This document shows, piece by piece, positions 1 through 9,266 of a stretch of DNA of 64,000 bases. This DNA is from an uncultured Collinsella sp. (GTDB lineage: Bacteria; Actinomycetota; Coriobacteriia; Coriobacteriales; Coriobacteriaceae). The notes beneath the pieces are model-generated. The model saw nothing but the letters and a program-made list of their open reading frames with translations, was not told the DNA's origin and did not search any database. A program made the position numbers and the translations under genes. Within the stretch, counting starts at the first letter, position 1; each line of letters begins with the position of its first letter. Location: contig UQID01000003.1 in assembly GCA_900541045.1 (NCBI GenBank), positions 59,691 to 123,690 of the forward strand, written 5' to 3'.

Positions 1-2049
1 GATGTCGGCCTTGCGGACGAAGTTCTTCTTGGTGTCCAGCACCTCGAGACTGAAGAGGTTGATGCCGAGCGAGCAGTCGTGATAGCCCTTCATGGTGAGG
101 ACCCTGCGGTTCTTCGGATCATTCAAGCGACCGTAGCGCTCTGCGAAGCGGTCGTAGCGGTCGCTGAGGGCCTTGATTCCAGATTCGATTGCGGCGTCGG
201 TCGATTTGGGGTCGTGCTCGAGCGAGACAAGCGCTCGAGCGGCATCCCTGAGCTCAAGCATTGCGCGTGCGCGGTCCTCTGCCCCGCGATCCGCGAGACG
301 GAAACGCTCGACCGTGTCGCCGTTGCCGTACCAGATCGACCCGCCGTCGCCCAGCGTGAACTCATAGAGCGCCGGATTGGTGGGGACCTGCGCGACCTCG
401 GGAGCGGCAGACCTGCCGGACATCCCCTCAAATGTATGAGAAATCGCACCGATGGCCTGATTTGCCAGGGACTTCCTAGCGCTATCGGCGATTCCCGTGG
501 CGTCCAGGCCACTTATCAATGCATATCCGGGGCCGTATGCGGTCATCTCCGAGCTCTGCTCGCCGACGGCCATGGACGGGTTGGAGGCAAGCAGAGCGTT
601 CACGCGGAAGCCGTCCGCGTTCGTCTCCGTACGGACCCAGGCCGGCGCGTTGTCGTGCGTGATTTCCCGCGCCTCGGCGAGCTTCCTCAGGACGATGAGG
701 TCGCACAGCGCGCTCGTACCCGCCTGGCTCTCGAAAGTCTCCTTGGGGAGCCGTGCCATGCCGACAAGATCGCACTCGCGAGCAAGACTTTCACGTGTGG
801 CCTCTCGGGCCTTGTCCATGGTGTAGCGGCTCGTCAGCACAGCGACGATACCGCCGGGGCGCACGGCGGCCACGGCCCTCTTAATCATGTAGTCATGGAG
901 CGGCACTCCGTCGATTTTTATCGCGTCTGAGTAGGGGACGTTACCTATGGCGGCATCAAACGAACCCTCGGGGATCTCGCATTTGGCGATATCGGCGGCG
1001 ACGATCATATGGTCGGGGCAAAGCACACGCGCAAGTCCCGCACTCACGGGGTCGATTTCCACGCCGGTCACATGAACGTCCAAGCCCGCGGGGACGCAGC
1101 GCATGAAGTTGCCCGTTCCGCAGCCCGGCTCCAGAATCTCGGCTGTGCCCTCGTCACAGATACCCGCATCCCTCAACGTCTCCCAGATAAGTTCCACGAC
1201 AGGGCGGGGGGTGTAGAAGGCGGTGAGGACCGTCGCGCGCTGATCGGCGAACTCATCTTCACTCAAAAGCTCTTTCAGATCCCGTGATACCTCGGCCCAG
1301 CCACCGGTTGGGTTTTCGGCAAAGGCGTTCGCGGCACCGCCCCAACCGGAATAGGCCGAAATGGCGCGTGCCTCCTCGAGAGTGGCGTCTCGCCCCTCGT
1401 CCATGGTCGCCTTGAGGGCGCGTAGCGCGGCGACATTGAGCCTGGCGCGCTCCAGTGGCGAATGGCCGGCCTGGATATCAGGGTTCAGGTATTCGGTGTT
1501 GTGGTGAGCGGCTAGAGTGTGAGCACCGTCTCGTTGAGGGCGATCTCCTCGGCCATCTTCTGGGCGCTGTTGGCCTTGCGGATGTAGTCGTCGTACCGGC
1601 ACTCGGCCATCGTGATCTGCGCGAACTCCGGTGTCGCCCCGCAGCTCTCCATGCAGCTGTCCTGCAGCTCCGCGAGTCTCGTCAGGTAGTTGTGCTCCAC
1701 CGCCTTGAGATACTCCTCCGTCTCGCCGGCCGCCTCCATCCTGGCCAGATCCTCCGGAGCGTTCTGCTCCATGAAGGAATACCGGAGACCCCTCACGCCC
1801 TTGTACGGGTTCTTCAGCACCGACATGCGCTTCCTCCTCGAAATCATCCTTGTGGGCGAACTTGTCGCCTCCCGCTTGGCTTACATAAGATTCCTCTTGC
1901 GCCCCAAAGTCAAGGGCCAGGCTTTGCTGCGCTTTTACGTTATCGGTTTGTCCTTCGGCGGGCGCCTCGTAGATCGATGAATCATCCATCGCGAAAAGGG
2001 AGATTTGCCCCTCTGCCGCAACAAAGCGCCTCGACGCTCTCCTGGCCAT
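1..2049 (-). CDS. DNA methylase/helicase megaprotein of an ICE, N-terminal part
   Basis: The frame is open from an ATG at 2049 to the window edge, so only about 683 N-terminal residues are seen. The start has a GGGGG-type ribosome site and lies just after the stop of the upstream gene. The N-terminus contains GQISLF, and from about residue 230 come YSGWGG, ILEPGCGTGNF (SAM-binding motif I) and GNVPY (the NPPY-type catalytic motif of N6-adenine methylases). This order is typical of the very large proteins of conjugative elements that join an N6-adenine methylase to an SNF2-type helicase. The helicase part would lie left of the window. The role is thought to be protection or processing of transferred DNA. 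Residues of about 75 to 180 form a Gly/Arg-rich linker that overlaps another gene in a different frame. Confidence 0.85.
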   Translation of the reverse strand, partial: MARRASRRFVAAEGQISLFAMDDSSIYEAPAEGQTDNVKAQQSLALDFGAQEESYVSQAGGDKFAHKDDFEEEAHVGAEEPVQGREGSPVFLHGAERSGGSGQDGGGRRDGGVSQGGGAQLPDETRGAAGQLHGELRGDTGVRADHDGRVPVRRLHPQGQQRPEDGRGDRPQRDGAHTLAAHHNTEYLNPDIQAGHSPLERARLNVAALRALKATMDEGRDATLEEARAISAYSGWGGAANAFAENPTGGWAEVSRDLKELLSEDEFADQRATVLTAFYTPRPVVELIWETLRDAGICDEGTAEILEPGCGTGNFMRCVPAGLDVHVTGVEIDPVSAGLARVLCPDHMIVAADIAKCEIPEGSFDAAIGNVPYSDAIKIDGVPLHDYMIKRAVAAVRPGGIVAVLTSRYTMDKAREATRESLARECDLVGMARLPKETFESQAGTSALCDLIVLRKLAEAREITHDNAPAWVRTETNADGFRVNALLASNPSMAVGEQSSEMTAYGPGYALISGLDATGIADSARKSLANQAIGAISHTFEGMSGRSAAPEVAQVPTNPALYEFTLGDGGSIWYGNGDTVERFRLADRGAEDRARAMLELRDAARALVSLEHDPKSTDAAIESGIKALSDRYDRFAERYGRLNDPKNRRVLTMKGYHDCSLGINLFSLEVLDTKKNFVRKADI
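1512..1826 (-). CDS. TnpV-like small protein, encoded inside the methylase frame
   Basis: A 104-residue frame starts at an ATG preceded by GAGGAGGAAGCGC, a strong ribosome site. The product is helical and acidic and ends in AEEIALNETVLTL, which resembles the end of TnpV-family proteins found in transposons and ICEs. It lies wholly within the methylase gene in another frame. Its composition looks like a normal protein, whereas the methylase frame here is low-complexity Gly/Arg/Gln. The resemblance is by eye only. An upstream ATG at 1847 lacks a better ribosome site. The alternative is that the frame is a shadow. Confidence 0.5.
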   Translation of the reverse strand: MSVLKNPYKGVRGLRYSFMEQNAPEDLARMEAAGETEEYLKAVEHNYLTRLAELQDSCMESCGATPEFAQITMAECRYDDYIRKANSAQKMAEEIALNETVLTL

Positions 2050-2053
2050 GGTG

Positions 2054-2815
2054 CTACGCCCCCTTTCGAGAGTTATTGGAGGTTCCGCGCGAACCGGAAT
2101 CGAAGGAGGCGAGCATGCTCTTTAGTCGCTTGGTCGTCATAGTTGCTGACTGGCCGCGCTCGGCCCGGTCACCCTGCGAGGACCGCGTTCTCGGTTTGCA
2201 CTCGAATCCCGCCTTCTTGAGGGCGCGGTCGATTCTGCCCGTGGCGCCTCTCACCTGGGCACAAACGCGCTCGATACGCGCGAGAAGCAGCTCGGTATCC
2301 TCCATCGGGACACGAACCTCCAGGCCGTCATCGATCCCGTAGCGGCGAAGCGTAACGTGGGAAGCCATCGGATCCATGCCCTCAAGGTCGACGTCTTCGG
2401 AAGCCTTCGAGACCGCATCGAGCGCAACCGCATCCCCCTCGACGACACTGATCGGTGCGGCGCCGGGGCACGAGGTGAGCCCTATATAAGCGGAGGCAGG
2501 GTAGACCGTCTCGGGAACGAGTTCGCAATCGAGAGTCAATTCATCGTCCACTCGTCTGGCGAAGGGAACGAGAATCTCGAACCCGGCCGGATGCTCCTTG
2601 ATCTTTCCGCCCAGCATATCGGCGCGCTGCCTGCTGAGGACAGCCGATGTATCGGCCTCGGGATGGTCGAGCTTGAATGCCGCAAGAGCGAGAATTCCCC
2701 TCGGGCCCAGTTCGGAGTGCTCGGCCATGGCGTCGAGAATCGTGTCCCAGCCGTGCGGATGACCCAAAACCGCCGCGAGCATCTCGATAGGCGCTTCAAT
2801 GTGGCTCTGTTGCAT
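2054..2815 (-). CDS. hypothetical ICE protein
   Basis: This 253-residue protein starts after GGGGAGGAATTA, a strong ribosome site, and ends 5 bases before the methylase start, so the two are probably co-transcribed. Residues 50 to 80 contain a stretch ending KEHPAGFEILVPFARR that faintly recalls the N-terminal ssDNA-binding part of ArdC-type proteins; I do not rely on this. The C-terminus is rich in Arg, Lys and Ser and probably disordered. No membrane segment or catalytic motif is seen. A palindromic operator candidate lies about 70 bases upstream. Confidence 0.7.
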   Translation of the reverse strand: MQQSHIEAPIEMLAAVLGHPHGWDTILDAMAEHSELGPRGILALAAFKLDHPEADTSAVLSRQRADMLGGKIKEHPAGFEILVPFARRVDDELTLDCELVPETVYPASAYIGLTSCPGAAPISVVEGDAVALDAVSKASEDVDLEGMDPMASHVTLRRYGIDDGLEVRVPMEDTELLLARIERVCAQVRGATGRIDRALKKAGFECKPRTRSSQGDRAERGQSATMTTKRLKSMLASFDSGSRGTSNNSRKGA

Positions 2816-2883
2816 TAATTCCTCCCCGTCTCAGTCAACTACCCATCGATGATGGGGGAGTGTGCCCATGTCGCCCGGCGCGG

Positions 2884-2895
2884 GAACAAGTGTTC
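2884..2895. promoter_or_regulatory. Palindromic operator candidate GAAC-AAGT-GTTC
   Basis: A perfect palindrome GAAC-N4-GTTC lies between the HTH gene and the start of the 253-residue gene. Two near-identical sites (GAACAACTGTTC) lie at 16337 and 18345 in the same element. The form matches the Gram-positive LexA box (GAAC-N4-GTTC) but could equally serve an element-encoded repressor such as the neighbouring HTH protein. Confidence 0.5.
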
Positions 2896-2918
2896 ACCGC
2901 GGCAAGGCAGATAAGCCT

Positions 2919-3248
2919 TTAGCCTGACGCCCTATCGGCGCCAGTATCTGTCGCCTTCGGAGCCGATGCTATCTCCGCGAGTCTCGTTAGCCCCGAGGCT
3001 ATCTCGACCGCGTCTGCGCCCAGCAGCCAATCGGCGGGCACACCGAACGTCCTCGAGAGGGCCTTGAGCGAGACGGCGGAGGGCAGCCTGACGCCCGTTA
3101 GCCAAAGCCCGATCGAGCGCGACGATTGGCCGATCGTGTCCGCAAGCTCATCCTGGCTGATACCCGTCATCCTCATGAGGGCGGCAAGGCGCCTGCGAAA
3201 TAGCAGCAGGGACGGTTCGGTTGTGTACGGTCCGGGCGCGTTCTTCAT
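2919..3248 (-). CDS. XRE-family helix-turn-helix regulator
   Basis: In this 109-residue protein residues 17 to 75 form a Cro/CI-type helix-turn-helix (RRLAALMRMTGISQDELAD, then SRSIGLWLTGVRLPS), ending with FGVPADWLLG as in XRE regulators. The short Ala-rich tail shows no further domain. The start follows the upstream gene by 5 bases without a clear ribosome site, so translation may be coupled. It is the only DNA-binding regulator in this part of the element and therefore a candidate for binding the GAAC-N4-GTTC palindromes; that link is inference. Confidence 0.8.
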   Translation of the reverse strand: MKNAPGPYTTEPSLLLFRRRLAALMRMTGISQDELADTIGQSSRSIGLWLTGVRLPSAVSLKALSRTFGVPADWLLGADAVEIASGLTRLAEIASAPKATDTGADRASG

Positions 3249-3253
3249 CTCAA

Positions 3254-3778
3254 TCAGTACGTCCCGACGTTGAAGCCCTCGCCCTTGGTGTAGTCGACGG
3301 TCACGGGGATCTCCGTCTCGTTGGGGAAATAAGCTCGGATGATCCAGTAGGGGATATCTGAGCCATCGGGGCCCATTCCCGTGTTGACGCCACTCGACTC
3401 GATAAGGGTCTTCTCGGGAGCGCCGTATTCAGAGGTCAGGGAGGTGAGGTACCTTGCGACCACGTCCTGGAAGCCAGTCTGGGTCATCTCCTCGGGAAGG
3501 TTGTCGGGGACAGCCACGATCGATGGATCGACCTGAATTGTCTCGCCCTGCCCGTCCGTGCCGCCGTTCGATTCGCCATCCGTGTCGTGACCATAGGTAT
3601 CGACTGCACCGTCGGAGGCAGCCGAGGATTCCACTGCCGAGTTGTCATCTGTCCTGCCTGTGGGCGGAAAGAGCGCGAACGCGACGTTGATTGCGATGCA
3701 GACAATGATGATGCCCACGCAGGCGAGGATAATCCCCTTCGAATCCAGCTTCTTTCCCTTTTTGTACATGACGAACAT
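3254..3778 (-). CDS. membrane-anchored protein of the transfer region
   Basis: The 174-residue product has a single membrane segment (residues about 15 to 36, GIILACVGIIIVCIAINVAF), then a Ser/Asp/Gly-rich linker to about residue 85, then a small alpha/beta domain. The topology suggests a short cytoplasmic end and an extracellular domain. No family was recognised. Position next to the cell-wall hydrolase and VirB4 suggests a transfer accessory protein. An in-frame ATG at 3769 is an alternative start and is also well placed relative to AAAGGA. Confidence 0.7.
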   Translation of the reverse strand: MFVMYKKGKKLDSKGIILACVGIIIVCIAINVAFALFPPTGRTDDNSAVESSAASDGAVDTYGHDTDGESNGGTDGQGETIQVDPSIVAVPDNLPEEMTQTGFQDVVARYLTSLTSEYGAPEKTLIESSGVNTGMGPDGSDIPYWIIRAYFPNETEIPVTVDYTKGEGFNVGTY

Positions 3779-3794
3779 TCCTTTCCCTTGCTCG

Positions 3795-5621
3795 CTATTT
3801 GAGTTCGACTCCGCCTATCCAACCCCAGTAGACGCCCGATCCCTTGCCGTAGAAGGCAATGAACTCATCAAGCGTCTTAGTGGTAATCGCGCCCTCGTTG
3901 CTCATGACCTTGCCGTCACCGATATAGATGCCGACATGGCCATAGAGAAGTCCGGGGGTGCCGGTGCCGGGGTGACTCGCGTCGCCGACGATCATGCCGA
4001 CCTTGAGGTCCGCAGGGTTGTTGCTGTGGCACCATGCCTTGACCATGTCGCAGGCGTTTCCACCGTAGGTGCCGACACCCGCCGCCTTGAATACGTTTGT
4101 CACCCACGCGGCACACCAATTCTGGCCAGGGGAAGGCGTGGACTTGCAGGCGTCCACGACGGCGAGCTGACTGCCCGTGGCCCCCGCGAGTCCCTGTCCC
4201 GAGCCGCCGAGGGTGCCGGATGTGATTGCGTTGTAGAAGTACAGCGCGTTGGTATACCTCGATTCCCAACCGGAAGGCTTGCCTCCCACCATGGCGCAGC
4301 GCTCCCACCCCATGGCGTAGTTTTTCGTCGCGGCCTCGAGATCGGTTGAGTCCTTGAAAGTCTGGTAGGTGTATTTACCGTCGGCACTGGAAAACGAGCC
4401 CCATTCGTCGTGATCGGACCAGAACTCGAGCTGGACATCAAGGTCATACCAGTTCTTGCCCTTCTCCTTGGCGAATTGAGCCAGGCGAAGGCGACGCCCT
4501 CCGTCCCATTGGCCTATACCGGTCGCCTTGTTATAGACAGAACCCCTCGCAACGATCTCGTCGTTTGTTTTCGGACTCTTTCCGTCCAGCCAATAGGCAT
4601 GCGAACCCATTGCCTGGTCCGCCATCGGGTAAATCTTATGATTTGAAGATCCAGCAGACTCATGGCAGTAGTTGCCCATGATGGCGGCCGCGTGGATGTC
4701 GTCACAACCGTGGTCCTTGAGGTATAGGTAGATGGTGAGCTCGTCGCCGTCCAGGCTGCCGCCGTTGCTTGCGCCTCCCGCCTGCTGACCGAACTGCACG
4801 AGCCCGAGAGACGAGGCGAGGATCGCACCCATAAGCAGAAGGCCGCCGAGGGAGAGCAGCGAGGCGAATAGGGCGATTCTGTTCTTCCATTCCCTGAGGG
4901 AGAGAAGTTGCTTTCTGCCCTTACGGCCCTTGAATAGCTTTCGGGAGAGCTTGCCACCGACGGCGCGCCCCGCCTTCTTACTAAGGGAAGCCTGCTTGAG
5001 GGCGACCCTCCTCTTCCTGCGCAAAACCATCTTGCGATGGTCCTTGAGCTTTTTGACGGCGGTCGGGTCCTTCTTGAATGAACCCGGACGGCGCTTCATA
5101 AGGATGTCGAGCTCGACAGCATTGGCGCGCTTGAGTGTCTTGGAAGCGCTACCGGAAACCGGGGCGACGGGGACCGTAGCCACCTTTTTCGCGAGCGATG
5201 AGGATGCCAGGAGCTGGGCCGAGGGCGTTGCGCCCGACACAGCGGCCCCGCGTCGGGAAGACGAGGCCATGCCGGAGGGGGAGAAACCCGATCCCTCCGA
5301 TGTATCTGTGCCGGGCGCATCGGCTTCGGATGCCCCTGCCATGGATGATTTCGCGACCGACGCGAAGGTGCCGCCGTATGAGGCGGCGCCCGCGGCAGCG
5401 GATGCCGCACGCGAGCGCGTCGATTTCTGGGCGCTGAGACGAGAGAAGACCGAGGAGCCGGTGCGCGACCTGCTCGGTCGCGGTGAGGACCCTTCCCATG
5501 CGGAAGTGCGCCGCGACTCGGCTTCGAGCACGGCGGGCGCGGTGCCCGTACGCCGACTTGCGGCGGTACGGGCATCCGCGTGGGCAAGGTTCGAGCTATA
5601 TCTCGTCGAGCGCGGTTTCAT
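3795..5621 (-). CDS. VirB1-like bifunctional cell-wall hydrolase (lysozyme + NlpC/CHAP-type)
   Basis: The 608-residue protein has a long basic N-terminal region, a membrane segment at about 250 to 272, then two enzyme domains. Residues about 290 to 470 resemble the phage-tail lysozyme type (AAIMGNYCHESAG, ATGIGQWDGGRR, QLEFW). Residues about 485 to 605 resemble an NlpC/P60 or CHAP amidase, with the catalytic Cys in NWCAAWV and His in YGHVGIYIGDG. Such proteins open peptidoglycan for type IV secretion in Gram-positive hosts. The start lies 4 bases after the virB4 stop, suggesting coupling. The roughly 245-residue Arg/Ser/Ala-rich segment before the membrane is unusually long. Confidence 0.88.
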   Translation of the reverse strand: MKPRSTRYSSNLAHADARTAASRRTGTAPAVLEAESRRTSAWEGSSPRPSRSRTGSSVFSRLSAQKSTRSRAASAAAGAASYGGTFASVAKSSMAGASEADAPGTDTSEGSGFSPSGMASSSRRGAAVSGATPSAQLLASSSLAKKVATVPVAPVSGSASKTLKRANAVELDILMKRRPGSFKKDPTAVKKLKDHRKMVLRRKRRVALKQASLSKKAGRAVGGKLSRKLFKGRKGRKQLLSLREWKNRIALFASLLSLGGLLLMGAILASSLGLVQFGQQAGGASNGGSLDGDELTIYLYLKDHGCDDIHAAAIMGNYCHESAGSSNHKIYPMADQAMGSHAYWLDGKSPKTNDEIVARGSVYNKATGIGQWDGGRRLRLAQFAKEKGKNWYDLDVQLEFWSDHDEWGSFSSADGKYTYQTFKDSTDLEAATKNYAMGWERCAMVGGKPSGWESRYTNALYFYNAITSGTLGGSGQGLAGATGSQLAVVDACKSTPSPGQNWCAAWVTNVFKAAGVGTYGGNACDMVKAWCHSNNPADLKVGMIVGDASHPGTGTPGLLYGHVGIYIGDGKVMSNEGAITTKTLDEFIAFYGKGSGVYWGWIGGVELK

Positions 5622-5624
5622 CTA

Positions 5625-8600
5625 CTAGCCCACGAAGCCGGAACCGTCGGCATACTCGTTGAGGCCCTCGGGGCTGATCTCGTCGGGGCTGGCGAACATG
5701 CCGCCAACGTCCTCACCGCTGTCATTTTGGTATTTCAGCAGAGTAGACATGGCATCGGAGACCGATGCGCTGCCAAAACGCTGGTCTGCCGACTTCTGGG
5801 GGGCGACAGCCGCCTGGGAGGAAGCCTGGGCGCGATGACGCTGCGCTGCACGCTGGTTCGGATACATGCCGTTGGGCTGCGCGAAGCTCGTCGCGGGGGC
5901 CTGCTGGGCAGGGGAGGAAGGCGCCGGCTGCTGAATGGCTTGCGTCTGGGTACTCGGACGAGGCGCCGAGTCCATCTGCTGCTGACGGACGCCGTTTGAC
6001 CAGGAGCCCGGCTGCGCATTGAGGTCTTCGGCAGGCTGAGCCTGCTCGGGTGCGGGCGCAGGCTCAGACTTCACCTCGGCCTCGAGCCCGTTCGCGCGCT
6101 CCGACATTGCCACGAGTGCCGGCAGCGTGTAGCCGACCTCGGAGCCGGAGAGGGCCACCGCACCGTTCGAGAAGGCGATGTCGCCGGAAGGCTCGGTTCC
6201 GAGTGTGATTCCAGCGGAGGAGAGCGCAAGCGCGAAGTCGTCAAAATGGGTGTCGCTCTCGCGGGTGAAGACCTGATCGATTGCGTTCAGGACGAGGTCC
6301 TTGAGCTCCGATTCGGCCTGTGCTCGCAGCTCCTCCTCGGTCGGGAGTCGGCGGGTGTTGAAGCGCGAGAAGTCCGCGCCCTCCTGGAAGTCACGAATAT
6401 CCATATCTTCCATCCTTTCCTTATTGGCGGTAACCGTGTATCGGTTGCCGCCGCCGTTGAAACCAAATTGGCCACCCGTAGGCCGTGTACCGGGTCGTGG
6501 ACGCGATGGGGGAGCCATGTGCGCATGTGACGGAACGTTACGGCCGATTTCATCGCGCCTGGAGCGTGGAATCGAAGACGGGGCGTCCTCAGGCTCGTCT
6601 AGTGAGGCGACATCGGGTTTCGACGCCGGCTTCACCGCCCGGCGCTTGATGTCCGCGGGACGGGTCGTGCAGATGTCGTAGAGCGTCGGGCAGGTCTTCT
6701 GGTCGATCTGGAAGTCGAAATGGACCACGCGGTTCTTGAAAACATAGAGCCCCTCGCCGGGATGGGCGGTTGCCAGAACCTTCGTCTGGCTCTCGGAGAG
6801 GTTGAACAGCTCCTGGAAGTCGGGGAGGAGGTCGCTTGTCTGCTGCAGAATCGTCACAAAGGGCGAGTTCTGGAACATGTAGCGCGTCTCCTCGCTGTTG
6901 AGGACGCGTGAGAGGTTCTGCGTGATGGCGTTGATGTAGAAGTCCCATTTACCGCCGCGCGTGAAGAAGCGGTCGATCTGGCTGCGGGCGTAGGGGCTGT
7001 CGAGCAGGAGCTGGAACTCGTCGATGATGAGCCAGGTTCTCCTACCGGCACGACGGTTCGCCGATACGCGGACCCAAATGTGATCGAGGATGATGAGCAG
7101 CGCCAGCGGCTTGAGCTCGCTGGATAGCTCGTGCAGGTCGAAGCACACGAGATTCGACTGGAGGTTCACGTTCGTCGGATGGTTGAACAGCGACAGCGTG
7201 CCCGTGACGTAACGGCGAATGAGCTTTGCCAGGTCGCGGGCGTCGCGCATATCGGAGCCCTGCTCGGACATCAGGAAGTCATAGATATCCTGAAGCGTCG
7301 GCAGGTTCTCGGGGCGCGGATCGTCCAGATACCGGTTGTATGCGTATGCGGCCGCGGCGTCGAGGACATTGGCTTGGGCATCGTTGACGCTGCTGGCCAT
7401 CATGCGAACGAGCGACTGGATGAAGGACACCTTCGCGGGCACGGGGGAGGACTTCGTCTCAGGATCGTCCGAGCCGTAGGCAAGGGAGATGTCGAGCGGG
7501 TTGATGAAGTCGCCCGAGTTCTCGGCGATGCGGATGACCTGGCCGCCCAGATACTCGGTGGGCGTGACATACTCGCCCTCGGGGTCGATCGTGATCACGT
7601 CGTCGTCCGGATGCTTCAGGTGCACGGGGATGATGCGCGTGATCTTGGAATTGAACGACTTGCCGGATCGGGGCTGTGCCAGCGTGAAGCTGTTCGTGTG
7701 CTCATGGGACACGGGGTCGTAGACGATAAACGAGCGGGTCTCCGCGTTGAGGCCCATGATGTTACCGCCCGGATCGTTCATTTCGGCGGCGACGAACATC
7801 AGCATATGGGACAGGGGGTCCGTGGTCAGCGTTCGCTCATACGGGATGTAGGGGGCGCCGATCGGCAGAGCGGTCGAGAAGGACTCCTCGCGAAGGGCGC
7901 GCCATGAATCGGGATAGGGCTTCCTGTGCGTGGAGAACACCTTCTCCACCTCGCGGCAGGCCTCCTCGAGCTCGGTCTCCGTGCGCCCCTGGACGGTCAC
8001 GACGGTCGTGACGCCAAAGGCGTGCATCTCCGCGCTCTCGAGGTCGTCTCGGAACGCCTCGGCGTCCTCCTGGGCCTCGCGCATCGCGGGCGGCATGTTG
8101 TTCTGGTCGACGAAGTAGCCGACCTCGGGACGGCTCGTGTTGAACTGATAGGTATTGTTCTCCTCGGTGATCTCGTGCAGGTGGTTCTCGGCGGCCGAGA
8201 TCGCGGCAGAGAACTCCCAGGGACGGATGTGCCACGCGACGGTAAGGTCGTAGGGCAGTCCCGTCAGGTCCGAGATAAAGGAGTCCTTCATGGTCTTGCC
8301 GTAACCGTCGAGGGTTACGTCGTAGGTCTTAACCCAGCGACGGCCGACGATCATGCGGGGGTCGCCGCGGTAGCCGTCTGCGGTGAGGACGGAGGAGGGC
8401 GCCACGAGCTCGCGGGTCGTGAGGCCCACAGTCCCGGATAGGCGCTCGAAGTTCGCCGTGCCCGGAGTGTCATCCTGGCGCGTCATGGTCTGAATGATGT
8501 CGAGGCGCTGCTGGCCGTCGAGGACATGCGCATCGGACCCGAGGTCGCGCATGAAGCGCAGGAAGGAATCCGCCTCCTGGGACAGCCGGGGCACCGCACG

Positions 8601-9266
8601 CTCCAGCGTGTCAGCGGACACGGCAATCGTGATAATGCGGTCGCGGCGCACCGAGCGGGAGGACTTGGCAAGCATGGAGCGGGTCCATGCATTGTACTCG
8701 CGGCGCAGGACGTTACCGCGCTCATCGCCGGGAACCTCACGGAAGAGCAGGTCGGATGCGAACTCCTCCGGGCTCACGCGCTTGTTCATGATGAAGATGC
8801 CGAGGCGAACCGTATGGTCGAGCGAATCGAGGTATCCCGCCCACGCCTCGCGCACGAGATACTGGTCCTCGGGTCGCGCTCCCTGGTAGTTGACGTCATC
8901 GACGCGTAGGGCGATGGAGTAGGTCTCGCTGTCGATGCGCATGACGCCGTCAACCGTGAGCAGCTCGTAGGGGACGAGTTTCGTGGTCGACCACTTAGGC
9001 TGGACGAGCTTCACATCGGTCGAGAGCGCAGTGTTTACACCGAGCTCGGCCTGTTCCTCGTCTGTCGCCCAGGAGGAGCCGAGGGGGATGGATGGCACGT
9101 CGGTGCCGTAATTCGCGACATACTTGTCACGTTTCTTCTTCAGTTTTTTCAGGCGTTTGTCCATCTGGCGCACGCCCTTCTGCCAACCGGCCTCGAGGGC
9201 GCTCGCGCGGCGCTCCTCGGCCTCGGCAATCTCTCGGTCGAGATCGTCAATAGTCAGTTTGCTCAT
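5625..9266 (-). CDS. VirB4/TraE-type conjugation ATPase with long C-terminal extension
   Basis: The 1213-residue protein carries the VirB4 core: Walker A at 530-537 (AQPRSGKS, with Ala in place of the usual first Gly), DPEGEY just after it, and Walker B WLIIDEF near 745. VirB4 powers assembly of the transfer channel at the membrane. The core ends near residue 880, leaving about 330 extra residues: an acidic helical segment, a small ordered-looking stretch (FDDFALALSSAGITL), then a Gln/Pro/Ala-rich tail. The start overlaps the stop of the PrgI-like gene as ATGA. It is the central gene of the transfer cluster. Confidence 0.95.
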   Translation of the reverse strand: MSKLTIDDLDREIAEAEERRASALEAGWQKGVRQMDKRLKKLKKKRDKYVANYGTDVPSIPLGSSWATDEEQAELGVNTALSTDVKLVQPKWSTTKLVPYELLTVDGVMRIDSETYSIALRVDDVNYQGARPEDQYLVREAWAGYLDSLDHTVRLGIFIMNKRVSPEEFASDLLFREVPGDERGNVLRREYNAWTRSMLAKSSRSVRRDRIITIAVSADTLERAVPRLSQEADSFLRFMRDLGSDAHVLDGQQRLDIIQTMTRQDDTPGTANFERLSGTVGLTTRELVAPSSVLTADGYRGDPRMIVGRRWVKTYDVTLDGYGKTMKDSFISDLTGLPYDLTVAWHIRPWEFSAAISAAENHLHEITEENNTYQFNTSRPEVGYFVDQNNMPPAMREAQEDAEAFRDDLESAEMHAFGVTTVVTVQGRTETELEEACREVEKVFSTHRKPYPDSWRALREESFSTALPIGAPYIPYERTLTTDPLSHMLMFVAAEMNDPGGNIMGLNAETRSFIVYDPVSHEHTNSFTLAQPRSGKSFNSKITRIIPVHLKHPDDDVITIDPEGEYVTPTEYLGGQVIRIAENSGDFINPLDISLAYGSDDPETKSSPVPAKVSFIQSLVRMMASSVNDAQANVLDAAAAYAYNRYLDDPRPENLPTLQDIYDFLMSEQGSDMRDARDLAKLIRRYVTGTLSLFNHPTNVNLQSNLVCFDLHELSSELKPLALLIILDHIWVRVSANRRAGRRTWLIIDEFQLLLDSPYARSQIDRFFTRGGKWDFYINAITQNLSRVLNSEETRYMFQNSPFVTILQQTSDLLPDFQELFNLSESQTKVLATAHPGEGLYVFKNRVVHFDFQIDQKTCPTLYDICTTRPADIKRRAVKPASKPDVASLDEPEDAPSSIPRSRRDEIGRNVPSHAHMAPPSRPRPGTRPTGGQFGFNGGGNRYTVTANKERMEDMDIRDFQEGADFSRFNTRRLPTEEELRAQAESELKDLVLNAIDQVFTRESDTHFDDFALALSSAGITLGTEPSGDIAFSNGAVALSGSEVGYTLPALVAMSERANGLEAEVKSEPAPAPEQAQPAEDLNAQPGSWSNGVRQQQMDSAPRPSTQTQAIQQPAPSSPAQQAPATSFAQPNGMYPNQRAAQRHRAQASSQAAVAPQKSADQRFGSASVSDAMSTLLKYQNDSGEDVGGMFASPDEISPEGLNEYADGSGFVG

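Noticed and set aside
123..775. Minus-strand frames of 129 and 97 codons near the left edge
   Set aside because: They are other frames of the methylase gene, which is open across the whole stretch.
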